NCBI GenBank assembly: GCA_004556565.1
Contig: SFGN01000009.1
Span: 93,305-157,304 of the forward strand
DNA: 64,000 nt
Direction: 5' to 3'
Source of the DNA: Lachnospiraceae bacterium
GTDB taxonomy: Bacteria; Bacillota_A; Clostridia; Lachnospirales; Lachnospiraceae
The notes below the pieces were generated by a model. That model was not told the origin of the DNA and did not search any database. It saw only the letters and a program-made list of their open reading frames with translations. The stretch's first letter is position 1, and each line of letters opens with the position of its first letter. A program made the position numbers and the translations under genes. Below are positions 16,867 to 26,324 of this stretch, in pieces.

Positions 16867-16900
16867 ACCTATCATATCATAGGTTTGTATATTTTGTCAT
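16867..16900 (-). promoter_or_regulatory. Hydrogenase operon promoter with overlapping inverted repeat
   Basis: Minus-strand ATGACA (16895-16900), an 18-nt spacer and TATGAT (16871-16876). An inverted repeat ACCTAT-N6-ATAGGT (16867-16884) covers the -10 box and could be an operator. It does not match the usual Rex site (TTGTGAAATAAATTTCACAA type), so the regulator is unidentified. Confidence 0.55.
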
Positions 16901-16976
16901 CATTTGGCATGTGATTTTAATATTATTATGAAATTTTGCATATATTTTTCTTATGCAGCAAAAATCTATTAATCAA

Positions 16977-17045
16977 AGCGGCATCACTGCTCCCGCCGCA
17001 AGTACCTTATTATATGTGCTTGTCTGCGGATGCGCTGATGCCGCT
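16977..17045 (-). terminator. Nested stem-loop after the tetrapyrrole operon
   Basis: A perfect 10-bp outer stem (16977-16986 with 17036-17045) encloses a second stem built from CCGCA/TGCGG plus G-U extended pairs. It lies directly downstream of the precorrin-2 dehydrogenase gene. Only a weak T-rich tail (TTTGATT) follows, so it may be a terminator or an mRNA 3'-end stabiliser. Confidence 0.4.
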
Positions 17046-17055
17046 GCCTATTGCC

Positions 17056-17547
17056 TTATTCCTTTGTAACCTTTGTCATATGAAGAGTTTTTTCAATCAC
17101 TCTCCGCATCTCTTTTACCGTTGCAGGACTGCTGCCGCCTGAATTGATTCCGATGACCACATCCTCCGTCTGTACAAGAGAAGGGAAATAGAAATCGCAG
17201 TTTTCTTTTTTATCTGCCCTGTTAAATAATATCTGCCTCTTTTCTTCTTTTTCCAGGCGCTTCGTCTCTTCTTCCACCTGCCTGTTAGTCTCCGGATCAT
17301 CAGTTGCCGCAAGAACTATATCCGCATCTTTCAGCATTCCGGGCTGATACGCTTTCTGCACCCAGGTGATTTTCTTTTCTGCGATAAGAGGCTCAAACTG
17401 TGCACAGATTTCCGGTGATATTACGGTGATATCCTCTGCAAATGAACTCAGGCTTTTCATTCTGCGGGCTGCAATCTTCCCTCCTCCGATAACATAGACC
17501 TTTTTATCGGAAATGTCGATAAATATCGGAAAAAATGCTTTTTTCAT
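17056..17547 (-). CDS. Precorrin-2 dehydrogenase (SirC/CysG-N type)
   Basis: 163 residues with an N-terminal NAD-binding Rossmann fold (VYVIGGGKIAARRM, then VLAATDD). The dimerisation segment contains NRADKKENCDFYFPSLV, typical of enzymes oxidising precorrin-2 to sirohydrochlorin. The ferrochelatase half seen in Met8/CysG is absent, and cobalt insertion is supplied by CbiK in the same operon. It is the last gene of the unit, separated from the other tetrapyrrole genes by the ABC transporter genes. GGAGG precedes the start. Confidence 0.9.
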   Translation of the reverse strand: MKKAFFPIFIDISDKKVYVIGGGKIAARRMKSLSSFAEDITVISPEICAQFEPLIAEKKITWVQKAYQPGMLKDADIVLAATDDPETNRQVEEETKRLEKEEKRQILFNRADKKENCDFYFPSLVQTEDVVIGINSGGSSPATVKEMRRVIEKTLHMTKVTKE

Positions 17548-17626
17548 TTATATTCTGCCTCCGCCGCCAACTGTAATTCCATTCACTTTACTTCTGCCCA
17601 TGCCGCAGACTGTAACTCCATTCATT

Positions 17627-19246
17627 TTACTGCTCCCACTGTGCATAACGATATTCAAGTGCACCTGTTGCCGGATTCTGTGTAATGCCGGTTAATCCGG
17701 GACGGATCAGATTGCAGTTTTTGATGCTGTAAAGCGGGATGATATAAAACTGCTCCCCGACTGCCAGCTGCTCTGCCTGATGCATCAGCTCCGCACGTTT
17801 TTCAGGGTCTGTCTCTGAATCGGACTGTGTCACGAGAGCATCATATTCTGAATCACGAATCCCGCTACAATTATAAGTTCCATTCGACAATAACATAGAA
17901 AGGTAGGTATATGGGTCAGCAAAATCCGCTGTCCAGTTCATCCTGCAAAGTTCAAAATCTCCGGCCCTTCGGTCTGTGTAATTCACCTGAAGCTCCTGTG
18001 CCTGCAATTCCACATCAATATTCAGATTTCTCTTCCACTGCTCCTTCAGCACCTGTGCCGTGTCTGAATCCTGCTCCAAAGATGGGTATTTATAAACCAG
18101 TGCCGGGAATCCTTCTCCGTTCGGATATCCTGCTTCGGCAAGCAAACGCTGTGCTTCTTCCACATCTTCTTCAAACGGTTTCTCTGCTCCGTCTATAAAA
18201 TAGCTTCCGTCTGTTTTATCAGTCATATATTTAGCAATAAAATTAACTGTCGGTTCTGTATCCTCGCCAAGAATCCGGCAAAGCTCTTCCCTGTCAACCG
18301 CAAGATTCAATGCTTTGCGCACCCTCACATCATCCAGAGGCTCAACCGCCAGATTCGGATAAATATAACGGGTGGCAATTGAATTGGTAACGACCAGGTC
18401 TTCCTTGCCTTCATACAAATCAAGTACAGCCGACGGTACGCCCGGCGCGACATCTAACTCCCCGCTCTCATAAGCATTTGCCATTGCTTCCGTGCTGTCA
18501 AAAAAGCGATAGGTAATCTGTTCCAGATTTACTACATCCGCATTCCAGTATTTTTCATTCTTTTTCAGGACAAAATACTGCTCCGGTTCATATTCTGCCA
18601 GATAAAAGGGTCCGTTTGCCACGCTCGTCTCCGGATTTTTATCCCATCCGCTGTCGGCAGAATCTGCATAGGATACACAGGACGGAGTATAGACCGGAAG
18701 CCGCAGCAGATCCAGAAAGTACACACAAGGTTCTGACAGGTGGAAAATCAATGTATAATCATCAGGAGTCTCGACCCCCAGAGAATCCGCCTGTGCTTCT
18801 CCATTATAAATTGCCTCTGCATTTTCGATCGGGAACAGATAATTTGCATAACCATTTCCGCTTTTCGGGTCGAGGGAGCGGATCATCGTATTTACAAAAT
18901 CCGCAGATGTGACCGGCGTACCGTCAGACCACACCGCATCTTTTCTCAGATGAAATGTCCATTCGGTAGAATCTTTGTTTACGTCGTACGATTCTGCAGC
19001 CCTGTATTCCAGGTTTCCCTCCGCATCATAGGTGACAAGCTCATCAAGTGCAGTGACCGAATATGCAAGATAAGTCAGTGCTATCATCCCTGCCGGGTCC
19101 AGTCCGCCCGTTTCACTATTTGTCGCAATTACCAGTTCCTTTTTTTTCACATTTTCCTGTTCTGCATTTCCACAGCCGGTAAGCCCCGATGAAGCTAAAA
19201 GAATAAATGCCATGAAAGCGGCTGTAATTCTGTTTCTTCTTTTCAT
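17627..19246 (-). CDS. Peptide/nickel-type substrate-binding lipoprotein
   Basis: Family 5 extracellular solute-binding protein of 539 residues. The signal peptide ends in the lipobox LTGC, so the mature protein is a membrane-anchored lipoprotein. Family features include the AESYDVNKDSTEWTFHLRKD and WSDGTPVTSADFV blocks and the C-terminal FYIIPLYSIKN. It is the last transporter gene of the operon. Relatives bind peptides, nickel chelates, heme or aminolevulinate; the setting in a cobalt-tetrapyrrole operon favours a metal complex or tetrapyrrole precursor, which is inference. Confidence 0.9.
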   Translation of the reverse strand: MKRRNRITAAFMAFILLASSGLTGCGNAEQENVKKKELVIATNSETGGLDPAGMIALTYLAYSVTALDELVTYDAEGNLEYRAAESYDVNKDSTEWTFHLRKDAVWSDGTPVTSADFVNTMIRSLDPKSGNGYANYLFPIENAEAIYNGEAQADSLGVETPDDYTLIFHLSEPCVYFLDLLRLPVYTPSCVSYADSADSGWDKNPETSVANGPFYLAEYEPEQYFVLKKNEKYWNADVVNLEQITYRFFDSTEAMANAYESGELDVAPGVPSAVLDLYEGKEDLVVTNSIATRYIYPNLAVEPLDDVRVRKALNLAVDREELCRILGEDTEPTVNFIAKYMTDKTDGSYFIDGAEKPFEEDVEEAQRLLAEAGYPNGEGFPALVYKYPSLEQDSDTAQVLKEQWKRNLNIDVELQAQELQVNYTDRRAGDFELCRMNWTADFADPYTYLSMLLSNGTYNCSGIRDSEYDALVTQSDSETDPEKRAELMHQAEQLAVGEQFYIIPLYSIKNCNLIRPGLTGITQNPATGALEYRYAQWEQ

Positions 19247-19267
19247 TTTTCTCTCCTGCCTGTTTTA

Positions 19268-21103
19268 CTAAATCTGACTTGTCATCCTGTAGCCTGCACT
19301 TCTCTTTCCGGTATGTTCCTCAGAATACAGGAAGCATGCTACTTCCCTGTCCCCGAACTGATATAACCCGGGACGTTCCTTCCTGCAGCATTCCATGACA
19401 TATCCACATCGAGGGGCATATGGGCATGACGCTTTCCGTGCCGGTTCTTCCGTCTCCTCCGTCACGGAGGAAATCCGTTTCTTTGCCTTTTTGGGCTCCG
19501 GACTCAGTTCTGCCGCCAGCAATTCCTTCGTGTACGGATGCCACGGGTCTTCATAAACCTGTTTTGTCTTTCCCGTCTCTACAAAACCCCCGGCAAACAT
19601 TACCCCGATCCTGCTGCTCATCCGTCTGACTACACTTAAATCGTGGGAAATAAAAAGATACGATATCCCTTTTTCCTTCTGAATCTGACGAAGCATCTGC
19701 AGTATCTGCCCCTGAATTGTTACATCCAGCGCGGATACAGGTTCATCCAGCACCAGAAGCTCCGGCTCCGGCATCAGTGCCCGGGCGATACTGATGCGCT
19801 GCCGCTGTCCTCCCGAAAAGGCATGCGGATATTTATCTGCATCCTTCTTTTGAAGTCCCACATGTACCAGCATATCTTCAATCTGCTCATCCCACTCTCC
19901 CGGGTCTTCAGTCTTATGAATCCTGAGTGGTTCCTTCAGTATTTCCCTGACAGTGCATCTGGGATCCAGAGATGCACTGCAGTCCTGGAACACCATCTGA
20001 ATTTTCCTTGTCTGTTCTTTTGTCCTTCCTTTCTTTAATGAAGGAAAAGGAACTCCTTTGTAATGCAAAGCACCGGAATCAGGCTCAAGAAGCCCTGTAA
20101 CGATACGCGCAAGGGTTGTTTTTCCGCATCCGCTCTCTCCCACAAGGCCAAATGTTTCACCCTCATATATGCGAATCGAAACATTATTCACTGCATTATT
20201 TTCTTTCTTATAAAACATCCCGGCTGCTATGCGGAATTTTTTTGTAATTTTTTCAATTTTAAGCGTCTCCCTGTCCGATACCATTTTACCGACAAGAGCT
20301 GATTTCCCGGCAGCACTGCGGAGCAGTTCCTTTGTATATTCTGTCTCCGGTGCATAAAAAATATCCCCCGCCGAACCGGCTTCCACGATCTGCCCGTCCT
20401 TCATAACCAGAACTCTGTCTGCCAAAGCGGCAATAACCCCCAGATCATGACTTACAAGCAAAACCGCCATATTCATCTCAGCAGAAATTCTTCTGAGCCG
20501 CTCGAGGATCTGCCGCTGTACAGTCACATCCAGCGCAGTCGTCGGCTCATCCGCGATCAGAAGCTCCGGCTCACAGGCAAGAGCAATCGCTAGTACGACT
20601 CTCTGTCTCAGCCCGCCGGACAATTCAAACGGATACTGCCGCATCCGTTCCTTTCCTTTACGGATTCCTGCCATATCCAAAAGCTCCAGCACACGGGATT
20701 CCAGCTCATTTTCTGAAAGCCTCTTCCGCATGCTGCGGTTTTCTCCGTCTCTGCTGTCTGTCTTCATACGCTTTGCTTTACGGCGATAATGAACCTGTAT
20801 AGTTTCTTTCAACTGCCTGCCTACCGTAACAGATGGGTTAAGATACGTCATAGGGTCCTGGAACACCATAGCCGCTTTCTGCCGCCCGCCCGCTATCTCA
20901 CACCGTTCAAAAGAAGCCTCCGCTCCGTCCGGCAGAAGCCCCATCACAGCACGCATCACAGTACTTTTTCCGGAACCGGATTCTCCTGCAATGCCGACGA
21001 TTTCTCCGGATTCGACCGAAAAGCTTACATTACGGACAGCTTCATGGATCTCCGACTTATTATAAAATTGTACGGTTAAATTCTGCACATTCAATAAACT
21101 CAT
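19268..21103 (-). CDS. Fused DppD-DppF ABC ATPase
   Basis: 611 residues containing two complete ABC ATPase domains. Domain 1 (about 1-275) has GIAGESGSGKST, LSGGLRQRV and LLIADEPTTALD. Domain 2 (about 280-560) has GLVGESGCGKTT, FSGGQRQRI and LLVLDEPVSALD. A cysteine-containing oligopeptide-transporter C-terminal tail (CPYAPRCGY...C) follows domain 2. Most family members keep the two ATPases as separate proteins. It powers uptake through the two permeases encoded just upstream. Confidence 0.93.
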   Translation of the reverse strand: MSLLNVQNLTVQFYNKSEIHEAVRNVSFSVESGEIVGIAGESGSGKSTVMRAVMGLLPDGAEASFERCEIAGGRQKAAMVFQDPMTYLNPSVTVGRQLKETIQVHYRRKAKRMKTDSRDGENRSMRKRLSENELESRVLELLDMAGIRKGKERMRQYPFELSGGLRQRVVLAIALACEPELLIADEPTTALDVTVQRQILERLRRISAEMNMAVLLVSHDLGVIAALADRVLVMKDGQIVEAGSAGDIFYAPETEYTKELLRSAAGKSALVGKMVSDRETLKIEKITKKFRIAAGMFYKKENNAVNNVSIRIYEGETFGLVGESGCGKTTLARIVTGLLEPDSGALHYKGVPFPSLKKGRTKEQTRKIQMVFQDCSASLDPRCTVREILKEPLRIHKTEDPGEWDEQIEDMLVHVGLQKKDADKYPHAFSGGQRQRISIARALMPEPELLVLDEPVSALDVTIQGQILQMLRQIQKEKGISYLFISHDLSVVRRMSSRIGVMFAGGFVETGKTKQVYEDPWHPYTKELLAAELSPEPKKAKKRISSVTEETEEPARKASCPYAPRCGYVMECCRKERPGLYQFGDREVACFLYSEEHTGKRSAGYRMTSQI

Positions 21104-21104
21104 T

Positions 21105-21935
21105 TTAAGCTCTCTTTTCCAATCCCGTTCCTATCAGATTCAACGACAAAATCAGCAGGCATAATACCATCACAGGGTAAATCATCTGATATGGATATAC
21201 CTGCATCTGGCTTCTTGCTTCTGAAATCAATGTTCCCAGACTTGCCTGCGGTGCGGCGATCCCTACCCCTACAAAGCTAAGGAATGCTTCAGTAAAAATT
21301 GCCTGCGGTACAAAAAACACAAGATTGACAATAATCTGTCCGGACGCATTTGGAAGCAGATGACAGAACAAAATCCTGACATTTCCTGCCCCTGCCAGCC
21401 TTGATGCATCACAGAATTCCAGATTTTTAAGCCGCATGACCTCCCCGCGCACGACACGGGCAATCTTCGTCCAGCCGGAAATACAGATTCCTGTCAGGAT
21501 GCTTCCCACATTTGCCCCAAAGGTCAGTGTTATCAATATCACATATAAAAGAGATGGAATAGCATCCAGAATATCCGCTGCACGCATCAATATCATATCT
21601 GCCATGCCGCCCCGATATCCTGCGGCACTTCCGATCAGGATTCCTGCCACACCACAGATTGCCGCACTCCCAAGACCCACGATCAGGGAAATCCTCGTCC
21701 CGTACCAGACGCGTACAAAAATATCTCTGCCGAATTTATCTGTTCCGAACCAGTGCAAAGCCGAGCTTCCCATGTTGCGCACAAGTGCATTCTGCCCGGA
21801 ATAAGAATGCGGGGAAAAAAACGGAACAAAAACGGACAACAGTACTAACACACACAGCAGTACAATGCCAAATGTTAATGTTTTATTTTTTTTTATTATA
21901 TTTTTCTTTCTATAAATACTTTTTAATCTTCTCAT
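21105..21935 (-). CDS. ABC permease, DppC type
   Basis: Inner-membrane permease of 276 residues. A basic N-terminus leads into TM1 (about residues 17-38), then the HWFGTDKFGRDIF signature of DppC/NikC proteins and the EAA-type loop before the last helices. The ATG at 21935 overlaps the stop of the preceding permease gene (ATGA); the longer ORF start at 21977 lies inside that gene and lacks support. Forms the translocation channel with the DppB-type subunit. Confidence 0.9.
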   Translation of the reverse strand: MRRLKSIYRKKNIIKKNKTLTFGIVLLCVLVLLSVFVPFFSPHSYSGQNALVRNMGSSALHWFGTDKFGRDIFVRVWYGTRISLIVGLGSAAICGVAGILIGSAAGYRGGMADMILMRAADILDAIPSLLYVILITLTFGANVGSILTGICISGWTKIARVVRGEVMRLKNLEFCDASRLAGAGNVRILFCHLLPNASGQIIVNLVFFVPQAIFTEAFLSFVGVGIAAPQASLGTLISEARSQMQVYPYQMIYPVMVLCLLILSLNLIGTGLEKRA

Positions 21936-22855
21936 TCCAGAATGCCTTTCCGTACTCTCGGATTCATCCATGCACACAGCAGGTCAACCAGAAGATTTAT
22001 GATAATCACGACTGCCCCCATAAAAATCGTAAGACCCAGTATTAGTGTATAATCTCTGTTTGCAATTGAATTGACAAATTCTCTTCCAAGCCCCGGAATC
22101 GTAAAAATACTTTCCACAACAAAACTTCCCGTCAACAGGAATGCCGCCGCAGGACCTGCGTAATTCAGGACAGGAATCCCTGCATTTTTCAAAATATGTG
22201 TCATGACGATCTGTGCCCAGGTCAGCCCTTTTGCTTTTGCCAGGATCACATAATCCTTCTTCATCTCTTCCCTGAATGCATTGTTCATAATTCGCGTTAT
22301 TACGCAGGTCGGATACAACGACAGGGAAATCACAGGAAGGATATAATTTTTCCATCCGCCCAGCCCTGTAATGGGAAGAAGATGTAATCTGACACCAAAA
22401 ATAAGGGCAAGCAGAAGTGCCACGACAAAATTTGGAATTCCGCTTCCAAGAAGCGTCCCGCACCAGATGGTATTTTTAACGCCGGAGAACCGGGAAGAAG
22501 CCTGCCAGATACCCAGCAGACTTCCGAAAACCAGTGAAACCAAGACGGCAAGCCCTCCCAGCTTTACTGTCACGGGCCACGCCCTTTTGATCACCTCAGC
22601 CACCGTAACCCCGGATTTTTTAAAAGACATACCAAGATTTCCTTTAAAAAGTCCGGTTATATATTTCTGATATTGTACCGGTACAGGTTCATCCAGACCG
22701 TAAGCTTCCTCCAGCTGTTCCAGCACCTTGTCAGATACATTTGCCGTCTGAAAAGGGCTTCCCGGCATCTGCCGGGTCAGGAAAAATGCTGCCGTCACCA
22801 GGACAAACATTGACACTATTCCGATCAGGATTCTTTTTCCCATATACTTTAACAC
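21932..22855 (-). CDS. ABC permease, DppB type
   Basis: Permease of 307 residues. The N-terminal TM helix (KRILIGIVSMFVLVTAAFFL) is followed by the family's RQMPGSPF segment and a binding-protein-dependent transport domain with a DYVILAKAKGL EAA loop. I start it at GTG 22855, which has GGGAGGG about 8 nt upstream; ATG 22843 is a second possibility. The TTG at 22993 lies deep in cobA-hemD and gives unrelated residues. It overlaps the cobA-hemD stop by 7 bp, so transporter and tetrapyrrole genes are one transcript. Confidence 0.88.
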   Translation of the reverse strand: MLKYMGKRILIGIVSMFVLVTAAFFLTRQMPGSPFQTANVSDKVLEQLEEAYGLDEPVPVQYQKYITGLFKGNLGMSFKKSGVTVAEVIKRAWPVTVKLGGLAVLVSLVFGSLLGIWQASSRFSGVKNTIWCGTLLGSGIPNFVVALLLALIFGVRLHLLPITGLGGWKNYILPVISLSLYPTCVITRIMNNAFREEMKKDYVILAKAKGLTWAQIVMTHILKNAGIPVLNYAGPAAAFLLTGSFVVESIFTIPGLGREFVNSIANRDYTLILGLTIFMGAVVIIINLLVDLLCAWMNPRVRKGILE

Positions 22856-24399
22856 GTATGCTGCCCTCCCGTGGAAAACATCTCCAAAACCCGTTGTACC
22901 ATACTGTCGATTGCAGCACGTTCGGAAACTACAACATCCATTCCGTAACGCGCCGCTTCCTGTGCCGTCTGTTTTCCGATGCAGACTGCACAAATATTGT
23001 CATAATTCTGAAGGCACATGTTTTGTACAAATCCCCGCACCGTAGACGCACTCGTAAACAGCACTGCATCAACCTCACCCGCTGCAATTGTCTCCCCGAT
23101 TCTTTCCCTGAATGCTTCGTGCAGGAGACTTCTCGTCTCATATAACGGAATATCTGACACCCGGCAGCCTTTTTCAAGAAGAGGCGGGATCAGTTCTTCG
23201 GACCCCTGTGCCGCACGGACGATTAAAATCTCACTTCCGTGCGCTGCCGTTTCAGCCAATAAATTTCCCAAACTTACCGCATCATATATCTCCGGCATCA
23301 AATCCGCAGTAATACCATATCCGCGAAGTGCGGTTTTCGTTCCGTTACCTATTACGGCAAATTTTATTTCTGCCTTCTTCCTCAGGACAAGCCGCAGGTC
23401 AATTCCCTGCCGGGCCAGTTCATCGAAAAACACCTGGACACCAATGGGACTGGTAAATACAAGCCAGGCTTCTTCTCCGGTCTGGGCAAATTTATCCAAT
23501 GCTGCAGACAACTCTTTATTCGGCGTGAGCGGGAACGTCTGTATTGCCGGAAGCTCCAGCACCTGTGCCCCGTAATTCCGCAGGATTTCCGCCAGACGGG
23601 AAATATTCTGTTTAGGACGGGTGATTAAAAACTGTCTTCCGCCCAGCGGCCGGTCTTCCGCCCAATGGAATTTTTCAGACAGCCCACATACCCTGCCTGC
23701 TATAATAATTGCCGGAGTCCCGATTCCGGCCTTTTCTGCTTCTTCCTCCAGATGCCCGACATCCGAAACGACTCTTCGCTGCCGGGAGGTCGTCCCCCGT
23801 TCCAATACTGCCGCAGGCATATCCGGCTTCATTCCGGCATCTAATAAGCCCCTGCAGATACGTCCCAGGGAGGAAAGCCCCATCAAAAAGACCAACGTCC
23901 CTTCCAGCTTTACCAGAGAAGCAAAATCTATATCTGCCTCGTTATCCTTTTTCCGGTGTCCGGTGATAACATGAAAAGACGAAGTGTAATCCCGGTGCGT
24001 CACCGGAATCCCTGCATAGGCCGGTACGGCTGCCGCAGATGTGACCCCCGGAATAATCTCGAACGGAATCCCTGCCTCTAAAAGAAGCTCTAGCTCTTCC
24101 CCTCCGCGCCCAAACACAAAAGGATCGCCGCCTTTTAACCGCAGTACTGTCTTTCCCTTCTGTGCTTCCTCAAGTAAAATACGGTTTATCCCGTCCTGCG
24201 GCACAGCATGATTTCCGGAACGTTTTCCCACATATATCAATTCCTTTTCTTCCGGAATCCTGCACAATATTTCTTCACTGATTAAGGCATCATATACGAT
24301 TACGTCCGCCTCCCGCAGCATCTTCACGGTCTTTACCGTCAGAAGCCCTGCATCTCCGGGACCTGCACCCGCCAGATAAACCTTTCCAATCTTTTTCAT
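22849..24399 (-). CDS. cobA/hemD: Uroporphyrinogen-III methyltransferase / synthase fusion
   Basis: 516 residues. Residues 1-250 are SAM:uroporphyrinogen-III C-methyltransferase (KVYLAGAGPGDAGLLTVK, RLKGGDPFVFGRGGEE, GIPVTHRDYTSSFHVITGH), which makes precorrin-2. Residues 255-516 are uroporphyrinogen-III synthase (HemD). One polypeptide therefore makes uroporphyrinogen III from hydroxymethylbilane and commits it to siroheme/cobalamin. The start ATG at 24399 has GGAGG 8 nt upstream; the 30 residues before it are not conserved. Confidence 0.93.
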   Translation of the reverse strand: MKKIGKVYLAGAGPGDAGLLTVKTVKMLREADVIVYDALISEEILCRIPEEKELIYVGKRSGNHAVPQDGINRILLEEAQKGKTVLRLKGGDPFVFGRGGEELELLLEAGIPFEIIPGVTSAAAVPAYAGIPVTHRDYTSSFHVITGHRKKDNEADIDFASLVKLEGTLVFLMGLSSLGRICRGLLDAGMKPDMPAAVLERGTTSRQRRVVSDVGHLEEEAEKAGIGTPAIIIAGRVCGLSEKFHWAEDRPLGGRQFLITRPKQNISRLAEILRNYGAQVLELPAIQTFPLTPNKELSAALDKFAQTGEEAWLVFTSPIGVQVFFDELARQGIDLRLVLRKKAEIKFAVIGNGTKTALRGYGITADLMPEIYDAVSLGNLLAETAAHGSEILIVRAAQGSEELIPPLLEKGCRVSDIPLYETRSLLHEAFRERIGETIAAGEVDAVLFTSASTVRGFVQNMCLQNYDNICAVCIGKQTAQEAARYGMDVVVSERAAIDSMVQRVLEMFSTGGQHTC

Positions 24400-24503
24400 A
24401 TCTCTGTCCTCCACCACCGCAGATAAACCTGTATCAGTATTTTTAAGTTTTTTAGCTGTATTTTTGTTTTCATATATCACCGAAAGCATGGGATAATATC
24501 TTT

Positions 24504-25382
24504 TCAGTTCCCTGACAATTGTTCTGCCAGCCTTTCTCCCAGACTCTGTGCCTCATCTGTACTGCCCGAAATGCTTCCTGTCACTGATTCTCCTGTTTCT
24601 TCGTTATAATAAAATCCCATCAGACGGATTTCCTGTCCTGCCACCTGTGCGAAAACTGCCACAGGAGCCGTACATCCGCCGCCCAATGTCCTCACAAACT
24701 GCCGCTCTGCCTTTGCCGCGATTTCACTGTCCCTGCATCGCAGGCATTCAATCCAATCGCCATCCGCGTCCTGCCTGCCCTGTACCGCCAGAATCCCCTG
24801 TCCGGCAGCCGGTATCATCTCCGTCACTTCAAAAATCCGTCCCGGAAGTCCGCATATGCCAAGCCGTGCCAGACCGGCAGCTGCCAAAATAGTTCCGTCA
24901 TACCCTTCCTCTTCCATTTTCCGAAGCCTGGTCTGCACATTTCCTCTGATGCCGGAAAAAGAGCAGTCGGGGTATAATTTCTTCATCTGCGTCATTCTCC
25001 GGCGGCTCGACGTACCCAATATTCCATTTTCCGGAAAAGACTCTGCGCCCGGACGGAAAACCAGCATATCCCTGGGGTCTTCCCTCATGCTGTATGCCAG
25101 GATCGGAAGTTCTCCGGATTCTTCCATCGGCATATCCTTCAGACTGTGTACAGCCAGATCTATCCGGCCATCCATCAGCGCCGCATCCAATTCTTTTACA
25201 AACAATCCTTTTCCACCGATGGATGCAAGGCTTCGGTCCAGAATCATATCGCCCGTAGTTTTCATCTTAACGATCTCGGTTTCAATATCCGGATGTGCCA
25301 TCTTAATCCGGCGGCAGATGATCTCCGCCTGGACAACGGCAAGCCTGCTTGTCCTGCTGCCGATTCTTATCCGCTTTTTCAT
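24504..25382 (-). CDS. hemC: Porphobilinogen deaminase
   Basis: Hydroxymethylbilane synthase of 292 residues. It opens IRIGSRTSRLAVVQAE and has DLAVHSLKDMP, and the dipyrromethane-cofactor cysteine is in the LGGGCTAPVAVFA stretch. AAAGGAGGT precedes ATG 25382. It supplies the substrate of the neighbouring HemD domain. No hemA, hemL or hemB gene is in the window, so the source of porphobilinogen cannot be judged here. Confidence 0.94.
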   Translation of the reverse strand: MKKRIRIGSRTSRLAVVQAEIICRRIKMAHPDIETEIVKMKTTGDMILDRSLASIGGKGLFVKELDAALMDGRIDLAVHSLKDMPMEESGELPILAYSMREDPRDMLVFRPGAESFPENGILGTSSRRRMTQMKKLYPDCSFSGIRGNVQTRLRKMEEEGYDGTILAAAGLARLGICGLPGRIFEVTEMIPAAGQGILAVQGRQDADGDWIECLRCRDSEIAAKAERQFVRTLGGGCTAPVAVFAQVAGQEIRLMGFYYNEETGESVTGSISGSTDEAQSLGERLAEQLSGN

Positions 25383-25489
25383 CTGAAACGATACCTCCTT
25401 TTCACTCACAGTTAATGATATCATAAATATTTTTATATTCAAAGCCTTATAATCTTCACAAAAACCTATAACTTATATCAGTTCTTCCT

Positions 25490-26263
25490 CTACATAAGTT
25501 CTTCCAGATGAGCAATAAACAGCTTACGGATTCCTTCCATTTCCCCGAGTCCTTTTGAAATCACCGTTACCGTATAGCCTTCGCTTTCCAGTTCCGCTTT
25601 CCAGGAATCTTCTCCGAATTCCATATCTTTTTTCGCATGCCGTCCGGCTGTCAGAAGAAACGGCATCAGCTTTACTTTCCGGTATCCGGAAACCCCTAAC
25701 TTTGCCATGACATCCATTTTATTAGGAAATTCATTCACAGTCCCCACAAGGACGTTCCGGTATCCGAGGAAATGTGCCGTATATTCCAAAGTAGGATAAG
25801 CCGAATTAGCGTGGTGATTCGTTCCATGCCCCATCAAAATAAGTACTTCATCATCCCCAAGCCGTGCCTCGGCAGCGACCACATGGATTGATTTTTTGTA
25901 ATCTTCCGGGATGCTGAGCAAAGGTTTTCCTATACGGACTGCCTGGAACCATCCGGTATATTCTTCCAGTTCTTTCACCATTTTGTCATACTCAAGCCCG
26001 TTCACAATATACGTGGGCTGCACCATGACAGTCTCAATCCCGTCCGCTCGCATCTGTTTCAGGGCGCCTTCCACGTCATGAATCAGAATTCCTTCCGTCT
26101 CTTTTAGTTTCTTCACAATAATGCGGCTTGTAAATGCCCGGTATATCCGGCACTCAGGAAAAGCTGCCGCCGCTTCATTTTCAATCGCTGCAATTGTTTT
26201 ATCCATCGTATCCAGGTGGCTTGTCCCAAAGCTGACGATTAAGATTCCTTTCTTATGTCCCAT
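25490..26263 (-). CDS. cbiK: Anaerobic sirohydrochlorin cobaltochelatase
   Basis: 257 residues. CbiK inserts Co2+ into sirohydrochlorin in the anaerobic cobalamin pathway. Candidate metal ligands are the histidine in ILMGHGTNHHAN, the glutamate in GTVNEFPNK and the histidine in LLTAGRHAKKDM, as in the Salmonella enzyme. The N-terminus GILIVSFGTSHLDT is typical. No signal peptide is present, so it is a cytoplasmic form. Confidence 0.93.
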   Translation of the reverse strand: MGHKKGILIVSFGTSHLDTMDKTIAAIENEAAAAFPECRIYRAFTSRIIVKKLKETEGILIHDVEGALKQMRADGIETVMVQPTYIVNGLEYDKMVKELEEYTGWFQAVRIGKPLLSIPEDYKKSIHVVAAEARLGDDEVLILMGHGTNHHANSAYPTLEYTAHFLGYRNVLVGTVNEFPNKMDVMAKLGVSGYRKVKLMPFLLTAGRHAKKDMEFGEDSWKAELESEGYTVTVISKGLGEMEGIRKLFIAHLEELM

Positions 26264-26324
26264 AGCTCCATTCCTTTCTTTTTGTTATATACAAAACTAT
26301 TTTGTTGTTTCTGTGTTAAAATGT

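Noticed and set aside
22856..22993. Longer DppB start at TTG 22993
   Set aside because: The added residues are an out-of-frame reading of cobA-hemD and do not resemble a permease N-terminus.
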